A program made the translations under genes and the position numbers. A DNA stretch of 11,718 nucleotides from Candidatus Sulfotelmatobacter sp. GTDB lineage: Bacteria; Acidobacteriota; Terriglobia; Terriglobales; Acidobacteriaceae. The stretch is taken from contig JASICF010000512.1 in the NCBI GenBank assembly GCA_030044775.1, positions 1 through 11,718 of the forward strand, written 5' to 3'. The notes under the pieces were generated by a model. The model saw only the letters and a list, made by a program, of their open reading frames with translations. It ran no database searches and was not told the origin of the DNA. Below are positions 7,016 to 11,718 of this stretch, in pieces (position 1 is the first letter of the stretch; every line of letters begins with the position of its first letter).

Positions 7016-7501
7016 ATGGGAAAACTTTCGGATATCGGCGATCGCCAACCCAACAAGGCCGCGCGTGAGGAGTTGCTGCTGCCAAATGGACCCACGCGGA
7101 CGCCTGCGACGGGTAAGTCTGCGCGGATTGCGATCAAGGTAAAGGGAAGAATCCTCTTCATCGATGCAGCCGATCTTATCGCGGTGGAAGCCAAAGGAAA
7201 CTATGTCTTGTTGTTGCATACTTCCAGCTCGCACACGCTGCGCGAGTCTATATCGACCATCGAGGAAAAGCTCAATCTGCATGGATTCATACGAATTCAT
7301 CGATCTGTGCTGGTAAACGCGGCTTTGGTTGAAGAGATTCATCCCTGCCCGACGGGCGAGTATATGCTCCGCATGCACGGAGGGAGGCAGTTCACGGTCA
7401 CTCGGACTTACAAAAAGAATCTGCAACTCCTGGCGAGTTTGTGGATCGGCATGGAGGGTTTTGCCGGCGAGCAGGAACCATCCCTCCGGGCTGCCAGATA
7501 G
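7016..7501 (+). CDS. Stand-alone LytTR DNA-binding protein
   Basis: This 161-residue protein has a polar, probably disordered N-terminus (1-35) and one LytTR domain (about 36-140). Recognisable segments are GRILFIDAADLIAVEAKGNYV (44-64), LRESISTIEEKL (75-86) and FIRIHRSVLVNAALVEEI (91-108), which are conserved in AgrA/LytR-type DNA-binding domains. No receiver domain and no membrane segment is present, so it cannot be a standard phosphorylated response regulator. It may act constitutively, through a partner or by its level. No in-frame ATG or GTG lies between the upstream stop at 6959 and the chosen start. The ribosome site is poor, which leaves the start slightly uncertain. It follows the cytochrome gene by 71 bases in the same direction and could end that operon. 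I found no convincing LytTR direct-repeat target nearby. Confidence 0.9.
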   Translation: MGKLSDIGDRQPNKAAREELLLPNGPTRTPATGKSARIAIKVKGRILFIDAADLIAVEAKGNYVLLLHTSSSHTLRESISTIEEKLNLHGFIRIHRSVLVNAALVEEIHPCPTGEYMLRMHGGRQFTVTRTYKKNLQLLASLWIGMEGFAGEQEPSLRAAR

Positions 7502-8023
7502 CAAGCGTTGGTCTGGCGCCCCCATATTGAAGGGTTTCTGCCGACCACAGCAGCTACTCTTACTCTGCCGTCACCAGCACCGTATCCCGCAGAAGTCACA
7601 CAGGGATCCAACATCTCACACGTTATAGGGCCTGTGAACCGGACTTCATCCATTGAGAAGGATCGGACTTCCCTTCCCCGATGTCGCCGCAGGCAGTAAT
7701 TATCGCGCAGTCATCCGACAAGTTGCGCGGGATCGCACCGGCGTTCTCGCGCAACTCCTGCGCGGGTTCTTCATCAGAACGGACTCGCGTGGAAGTTTAT
7801 TCACGACACTAAGTGACGCCGCTCCGACTTAGTCTTGCGTTTTACCTTACCGCTCCTCTTATTACCGAGTAGACTGCGATGGAGTATGGTGTAAGTCACT
7901 CGGGAAATGCACATATCACCGGGCGAACGGTCCTGGCATTTCTGTTCTTTTCAAGCATGAGTCGTGTACGCACGCCGGTAGACCAATGAAGGTTATGCCC
8001 CGAGTCAGGAGGCCGACGGATTT
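7502..8023. other. Long intergenic region with no convincing gene
   Basis: About 520 bases separate the LytTR gene from the patatin gene. A 6-base dyad GCCAGA/TCTGGC (7493-7498 and 7512-7517) spans the LytTR stop but has no T-run, so it is at best a weak terminator. An inverted repeat lies at 7721-7756 and a chain of tiny ORFs at 7879-8027. No tRNA, rRNA, CRISPR or mobile-element signature is visible. The region probably holds the patatin promoter, but I could not pick a -35/-10 pair with confidence. Confidence 0.6.
7721..7756. repeat. Inverted repeat AGTTGCGCG/CGCGCAACT
   Basis: A perfect 9-base inverted repeat (7721-7729 and 7748-7756) encloses an 18-base spacer. Part of the arm recurs as TGCGCGGG near 7759-7766. 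It lies about 270 bases before the patatin start. It could be an operator dyad or an RNA stem; there is no T-run to make it a terminator. Confidence 0.45.
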
Positions 8024-8027
8024 ATGA
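7879..8027 (+). other. Chain of tiny ORFs linked by ATGA overlaps before the patatin gene
   Basis: Three short reading frames lead into the patatin start: 7907-7960 (17 codons plus stop), 7957-7989 (10 codons) and 7986-8027 (13 codons). Each stop TGA overlaps the next ATG as ATGA, and the last one overlaps the patatin ATG at 8024. The middle frame also extends upstream to an ATG at 7879, giving 36 residues with a short hydrophobic stretch (TVLAFLFFS). None has a clear ribosome site of its own. They could mediate translational coupling or be chance. Confidence 0.25.
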
Positions 8028-9706
8028 CGAAACGACTGGCGATTACCATCGCAGGCGCTGTGTCTCTGGGAAGCTATGAAGCCGGTGTCTTGTATGAACT
8101 GCTGCGGGCGATCCGGACTTACAACGAAGCCGCTCTCACCGAAGACAAGAAAATATACATTGATGTCCTTACAGGGGCATCCGCCGGCGGTATGACGGCA
8201 GCGATGGTTTCGCAGCGCTTGATGTATGACGCGGCATCGCTCGAAGGTGAATTCACAAACGCGCTGTATCAAGCCTGGGTCCAGCGCATCAGTCTGATGG
8301 GATTAGTCAAGATGCGCTGGAGCGAGAAGAAATGGCATTCTCTATTCTCCTCTGATCTTATCGAAGCGATCGGCCGCGAGATGCTGATCACCTCCATGGA
8401 AAAGAAAGGCAGCGGCCCACATGCAGCGGTTCAGCAGATCGACGGGGTGGCGCAAACTCTTCGTGTCGGTCTCGCGCTCACCAATTTGAACGGAATCGAC
8501 TACATGATTCCCATTGCCGGAAACGATGATGACGGCTTCAACTACACAACTTCGGTCGACCAAATGACATTCGAAGTTACTCCAGACCACCAGAACCATG
8601 GTCTTCTCTGGAACCAAATGTGTGCTGCCGCCGTCGGCTCCGGAGCGTTTCCTGCCGCGTTCCGTCCTAAGGCGATTCAACGACAGGTCGAGGAGTATGG
8701 AGATCGACTTCCCGTAAACCCGGCCGAGTGGGTCGAAGGCAGAACATACGTCAAATGGCGCGGGAAATCGCCGGATGCGTTCCCATACTCTGATGGCGGA
8801 GTACTGCAAAATCAGCCTCTGGGCATCGCGAAAAACCTTGTCGACGCGACCGTAAAGGATCGCACGGCGCGTCTGGAAGCGTCGGCGTTTTGCGACGCAC
8901 ACGATCGTCTGTATGTATTCGTAGCCCCTCACTCGGTCCAATCTTCGGCGGAAACACTTATCGTTCAGAGGATCACGATCTGGGGCGAGCTAAAGCAACT
9001 GATCAATGTATACATGCGCCAGGCGATGTTTCATGACTGGATTGTCGCCGAAGGCGTGAACCAGGAGGTCCGATCTCTGGATAAGCGCGCATCACAACTT
9101 GCGAAGGTGATGGCGGCAGGATCACTTGATATCGAGTCCCTTCGAAAAGCTTCAAGCGAGCTCAATGCCTTGCTCATAGGCAGTGACGGACCGGAGCGCC
9201 TAGCCCGACTGAAAAAACAATACGATGCCGAGTACGAAGAAGTAAGTAGAGATGCCGGCCCACAGGCGGCAGAAACGTTTGTCAATGCTTTGGCCACGCT
9301 CGAGGCTGCAGCGCATCTCGAAGACCGAGACAAAATGAAGATCGTTGCCGTGATTGCCGATCCGCAAAAGGAACTCGCCGGATCTGGGCTCTCAGCATTC
9401 GTGGGTTTTTTCAAGAAGAGCTTTCGGGAGCATGACTACTGGGTGGGCCGCAAGAAAACGCGGGAATACCTGAAGCGAAGCGATGTGAAAAGCATTCTGG
9501 AGGTGACGAAGTGGCCGGAGGAGGATTTGTGGAATACGGCCCTCCCCAATCTTTCTGGAGTAACCCTGCCACTTAGCAAGTTTCAAGTCATACGGGCCGC
9601 GACCATTCCCGCGATCATTATGGTATTGATTCGTCCCGCGCTGATTATCTTAACGCTGGTCTTATGCGGTTTTGGCTTTGGCCTGTGGTATCTGCTGCAT
9701 CGTTAG
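8024..9706 (+). CDS. Patatin-like phospholipase with C-terminal membrane anchor
   Basis: This 560-residue protein keeps the patatin catalytic set. The oxyanion loop is AGAVSLGSYEAG (10-21), the nucleophile elbow is GASAG with Ser53 (51-55), and the Asp of the dyad is D257 in YSDGGVLQNQPLG. Patatins are Ser-Asp lipid acyl hydrolases that cleave phospholipid or galactolipid esters. The middle part (about 335-460) is helical and charged with coiled-coil character. The last 40 or so residues hold strongly hydrophobic stretches (TIPAIIMVLI, PALIILTLVLCGFGFGLWYL) ending LLHR, which should tether the enzyme to the membrane. There is no N-terminal signal, so the catalytic domain is probably cytoplasmic, at the inner leaflet. 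A consensus AGGAGG (8007-8012) lies 11 bases upstream, a longer gap than usual. It appears to be a single-gene unit, facing the hydrolase gene tail to tail. Substrate unknown. Confidence 0.93.
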   Translation: MTKRLAITIAGAVSLGSYEAGVLYELLRAIRTYNEAALTEDKKIYIDVLTGASAGGMTAAMVSQRLMYDAASLEGEFTNALYQAWVQRISLMGLVKMRWSEKKWHSLFSSDLIEAIGREMLITSMEKKGSGPHAAVQQIDGVAQTLRVGLALTNLNGIDYMIPIAGNDDDGFNYTTSVDQMTFEVTPDHQNHGLLWNQMCAAAVGSGAFPAAFRPKAIQRQVEEYGDRLPVNPAEWVEGRTYVKWRGKSPDAFPYSDGGVLQNQPLGIAKNLVDATVKDRTARLEASAFCDAHDRLYVFVAPHSVQSSAETLIVQRITIWGELKQLINVYMRQAMFHDWIVAEGVNQEVRSLDKRASQLAKVMAAGSLDIESLRKASSELNALLIGSDGPERLARLKKQYDAEYEEVSRDAGPQAAETFVNALATLEAAAHLEDRDKMKIVAVIADPQKELAGSGLSAFVGFFKKSFREHDYWVGRKKTREYLKRSDVKSILEVTKWPEEDLWNTALPNLSGVTLPLSKFQVIRAATIPAIIMVLIRPALIILTLVLCGFGFGLWYLLHR

Positions 9707-9736
9707 CTTAGCCGTCTTCGCGTGGGGCCGGAGAAT

Positions 9737-9753
9737 CGAAAGGTAACCTTTCG
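9737..9753. repeat. 17-base palindrome in the convergent gap
   Basis: CGAAAGGT-A-ACCTTTCG is perfectly symmetric about one central base and lies in the 216-base gap between the patatin and hydrolase stops. As RNA it would fold to a 7-base-pair stem with a UAA loop. An A-run, not a T-run, follows on the plus strand, and on the minus strand the stem is followed by ATTCTCC. It may be a weak shared terminator. Nothing else in 9707-9922 looks like a gene. Confidence 0.45.
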
Positions 9754-9922
9754 GGAAAAAGTGTTGACCATTGCATGCTGGTCGTGACCTATCCGCCCGA
9801 TGCGCTTTTTGGCGGGACTTCTCGAGACCTTAATACGGCCGAATTTTTTCTCAGCCCTTGCACTGCTGCTGGGGTTTTCCCGGCCACTCGCTCACAGAAT
9901 ACAATTATCGGCGGCAATCTCG

Positions 9923-11503
9923 TTATGACGCATGGCGGCCGTTGGCTCGCAACGAGAGTGTCCCGTCGTCATTTAATTTCTGCTGGCAGGCCCATCGCAC
10001 CGGATAACGTATCCCTTTAACTTCAATTTCCGCTCGAAGCTTCAGCCCTTCCCATTTCGTTCCTCGATCCGGCAATACAAACTGCGCCTGCCGAATCTTT
10101 CCGGGCAGAGGATATCCCGCATCCAGACAACCGCTCTTTAAGATCTTACCGTCTTCACTCTCGACCGTGACGCGCAATACACCGGGAACTCCGGCAATAC
10201 CGTCATTGGCAAAACCGATGATGAGGCCCTGATAAGCGTTATCTTCGTAGCTCCAGATGAATGACGGCCGCACGCGATAGCCGATGCGGCGATTGATCCG
10301 GTCAAACCACGTCGGGGATGCCCGATAGTAGGCGGCGAGGTTTTGAGCGCTGATCTGATGAAAATTCCAGAGCGACCAGTAGTTTGCGCCCACGTCCATT
10401 ACATGAACAATCATGTCATCAACGGGCGAGACTCCGTCATGCGATGTGAGCTTGTCTGGCGCCTGGCCCGGGATGCCCTGTTCAATAACTGCCGCAACCC
10501 ATGGCGGCCGATTGCTCAGCGCCTCGATCTGCTCATTCTCAATGAAGATCGTATCGCTGCGGATCCAGTTGTTGCTGCGGACACTGCGATCGAGAACCTC
10601 TGAATTTCCCACGCGGCTGAAATCGGGTTGCGTATTCGTAGCTAGCGGAGTCTTCGAGAAATTTTCCTGCTGAACTTCCCACATCTGAATCCAGGTCCGC
10701 TCGGCAGTCTGATAGTCCGGAAATGGGCTATTGCCAAACGGCCAGGTATGCCCTTCGCCCCAGAATCCATAAAGAAACGTGTCTATGAACTCGACCCAAG
10801 GTTTCCCGTTGAACTCCGCAGCAAGCTGTTCGATCAATTCTTTGAACGCCTGCTGAAAGAAAGGATGGTCAAATCGCGGCTGATATTTCGAATAAGGATT
10901 TTTCAGGAATCTTGCGCCTTCCGATGGCGATTCGTGCGGATCCATGACGAGATCGACGGTCGGCACCTTTTCGAGAACAAAATCCGGCAAGGCCGGCGCG
11001 TGCCAATAATCAGGCGCGCTCATCTGAACGCGCATTCCAATCCCCTTGTCGTTTTTCTTCGCCAGTTCAAATACAAGCTTGAGATACTCCGGAAACTCCA
11101 GCTTTCCTGGCCGCGGCTGAATTTCGCGCCAGGTCGGACGGATGTAAAGCTTTTGTCCCAGCGGAAAACGCACCAGATCTTCGATCGCTTGCGGAATGCT
11201 ATCCGACTTGATTTCTTCCGTGCCCATGTCCGCCGTGATGTAAGTAATCAGACCTTTTCCATAGCCGGGTACAACATCTTCCGAGGGGGTCGTCGTCATC
11301 ACCACTTCGTCGGTGGGAATGACGGCGTCGGGCGGATACTGCGGGAACGGCCCCTGATTCAGTCGATCGGAAACCGGAGGCCCGGAGCCAAAGTCGTACT
11401 GGCCCCAATTGTGAGCCGGTACGATCGCGTGAGCACTCGCGCTGCCGAATTGTGCAGCCGTCGCCAGGGCGACACTCGATTTCAGGAAGTCTCTGCGTTT
11501 CAT
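9923..11503 (-). CDS. Tat-exported putative glycoside hydrolase with DUF4832-like C-terminus
   Basis: This 526-residue protein opens with a twin-arginine signal (KRRDFLK at 2-8, hydrophobic region, cleavage near SAHA at 23-26), so it is exported folded. Residues about 84-390 read as a TIM-barrel hydrolase: KLYIRPTWREIQPRPGKLEF (118-137), a barrel strand with FIDTFLYGFWGEGHTW (239-254) whose E250 is a candidate acid/base, WVAAVIEQGIPG (335-346) with E341 as a candidate nucleophile, and GANYWSLWNFH (372-382). A beta-sandwich (about 405-508) with IGFANDGIAGVPG resembles the DUF4832-type C-terminal domain. The family is related to beta-galactosidase-like clan-A enzymes, but the substrate cannot be assigned and the catalytic residues are inferred. 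No clear ribosome site precedes the ATG; the Tat motif still supports this start. It is divergent from the ArsR gene and convergent with patatin. Confidence 0.8.
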   Translation of the reverse strand: MKRRDFLKSSVALATAAQFGSASAHAIVPAHNWGQYDFGSGPPVSDRLNQGPFPQYPPDAVIPTDEVVMTTTPSEDVVPGYGKGLITYITADMGTEEIKSDSIPQAIEDLVRFPLGQKLYIRPTWREIQPRPGKLEFPEYLKLVFELAKKNDKGIGMRVQMSAPDYWHAPALPDFVLEKVPTVDLVMDPHESPSEGARFLKNPYSKYQPRFDHPFFQQAFKELIEQLAAEFNGKPWVEFIDTFLYGFWGEGHTWPFGNSPFPDYQTAERTWIQMWEVQQENFSKTPLATNTQPDFSRVGNSEVLDRSVRSNNWIRSDTIFIENEQIEALSNRPPWVAAVIEQGIPGQAPDKLTSHDGVSPVDDMIVHVMDVGANYWSLWNFHQISAQNLAAYYRASPTWFDRINRRIGYRVRPSFIWSYEDNAYQGLIIGFANDGIAGVPGVLRVTVESEDGKILKSGCLDAGYPLPGKIRQAQFVLPDRGTKWEGLKLRAEIEVKGIRYPVRWACQQKLNDDGTLSLRANGRHAS

Positions 11504-11541
11504 GTCGGTAACGAGATGTTTCGTTTTCTTTCGTTTGTAAA

Positions 11542-11571
11542 CTTTTAGTTGCGTTATGTGCGTGTTGTCAA
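11542..11571 (-). promoter_or_regulatory. Predicted promoter of the Tat hydrolase gene
   Basis: On the minus strand a consensus TTGACA (11571-11566) is followed after 18 bases by TAAAAG (11547-11542), four of six matches to the -10. Transcription would start near 11535 and give a leader of about 32 bases without an evident Shine-Dalgarno. Confidence 0.45.
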
Positions 11572-11600
11572 GCGGGAAGTTCGAGTCTCGCGATCCCGCT
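11571..11600. repeat. Dyad with nested hairpin in the divergent promoter region
   Basis: AGCGGGA (11571-11577) and TCCCGCT (11594-11600) are perfect inverted repeats 16 bases apart. A second small palindrome, CGAG-T-CTCG (11582-11590), lies within the spacer. The dyad abuts the hydrolase -35 box and lies 35 bases upstream of the ArsR -35, so it may bind a regulator acting on one or both genes. Confidence 0.4.
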
Positions 11601-11634
11601 GATTTCGCATATCTAAATTTTCTTTAAATATTCC

Positions 11635-11664
11635 TTGACACGTATATGCGTTTCAGAGTATATA
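11635..11664 (+). promoter_or_regulatory. Predicted ArsR promoter giving a leaderless transcript
   Basis: A perfect TTGACA (11635-11640) is followed after 18 bases by TATATA (11659-11664). The 25 bases before the -35 are very AT-rich, like an UP element. The expected transcription start is at or beside the ATG at 11671, and there is no ribosome site, so translation is probably leaderless. Confidence 0.55.
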
Positions 11665-11666
11665 CG
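11641..11666. promoter_or_regulatory. Operator-like dyad CGTATAT-N12-ATATACG over the ArsR promoter
   Basis: The perfect 7-base inverted repeats at 11641-11647 and 11660-11666 cover the spacer and -10 of the ArsR promoter. Related half-sites also occur as CGCATAT (11606-11612) and ATATGCG (11644-11650). ArsR-family proteins typically repress their own gene from such promoter-overlapping dyads. Confidence 0.5.
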
Positions 11667-11670
11667 GTGA

Positions 11671-11718
11671 ATGGAGTCAGTATTCGAAATCATTGCGGAA
11701 CCGAACCGGCGGGCGATC
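11671..11718 (+). CDS. ArsR-family helix-turn-helix regulator, first 16 codons only
   Basis: The sixteen visible residues, MESVFEIIAEPNRRAI, match the opening helix of ArsR/SmtB winged-helix regulators, where a short leader is followed by F..IAEPNRR.IL. The rest lies beyond the window. In this subgroup the partner gene is often a START/SRPBCC-type protein rather than a metal-resistance gene, but that cannot be checked here. The strong upstream promoter and the overlapping dyad suggest autoregulation. No ribosome site is seen; leaderless translation is likely. Confidence 0.75.
   Translation, partial: MESVFEIIAEPNRRAI

Noticed and set aside
6324..7085. 253-codon minus-strand open frame
   Set aside because: It mirrors the cytochrome P460 gene, whose plus-strand product has a CXXCH motif and a full family match.
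9707..9922. Classical Rho-independent terminator in the convergent gap
   Set aside because: The 9737-9753 palindrome has no T-run in either direction, and the CCGCC/GGCGG pairing near 9792-9813 is only five base pairs.
10748..11548. 266-codon plus-strand open frame
   Set aside because: It is antisense to the Tat hydrolase. Its translation is Arg/Phe/Ile-rich without domain signals, as expected for a shadow frame.
1..11718. CRISPR arrays, tRNA or rRNA genes, insertion sequences, phage genes
   Set aside because: No regularly spaced repeats, cloverleaf, rRNA segments, transposase or integrase motifs, or terminal inverted repeats were seen on either strand.

Overview
The window looks like chromosomal DNA from an Acidobacteriota-type soil bacterium. 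The main pointers are a very large TonB-dependent receptor with an N-terminal carboxypeptidase-regulatory-like domain, a moderately GC-rich base composition, and secreted and small-protein families that I associate from memory with Acidobacteria. Taxonomy is inferred from gene content only; no rRNA or housekeeping marker is present.

Layout. (1) Bases 1-3172, minus strand: the first 1057 codons of an Oar-like TonB-dependent receptor whose C-terminus lies outside the window. (2) Bases 3173-3512: divergent intergenic region. (3) Bases 3513-7501, plus strand: a run of six genes. These are a TetR/AcrR regulator, a small helical-hairpin protein of unknown function, two tandem secreted paralogs of unknown function, a secreted c-type cytochrome of the P460 family, and a stand-alone LytTR DNA-binding protein. 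Two closely matching operator-like palindromes bracket the regulator, one over its own start and one in the promoter of the downstream genes. (4) Bases 7502-8023: about 520 bases without a convincing gene, with an inverted repeat and a chain of tiny ORFs. (5) Bases 8024-9706, plus: a patatin-like phospholipase with a C-terminal membrane anchor. (6) Bases 9923-11503, minus: a Tat-exported putative glycoside hydrolase, convergent with the patatin gene. (7) Bases 11504-11718: a divergent promoter region and the first 16 codons of an ArsR-family regulator.

How the genes may work together. The best candidate for an undescribed unit is the TetR-controlled group at 3.5-6.9 kb, possibly extending through the LytTR gene. 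A repressor of the YxaF/LmrA-like kind would silence both itself and a leader gene, followed by two periplasmic paralogs that share a strongly conserved core with exactly two cysteines, and a periplasmic mono-haem cytochrome. A ligand-induced envelope redox or nitrogen-oxide response is a plausible but unproven reading. The flanking genes (receptor, patatin, hydrolase, ArsR) look like independent transcription units.
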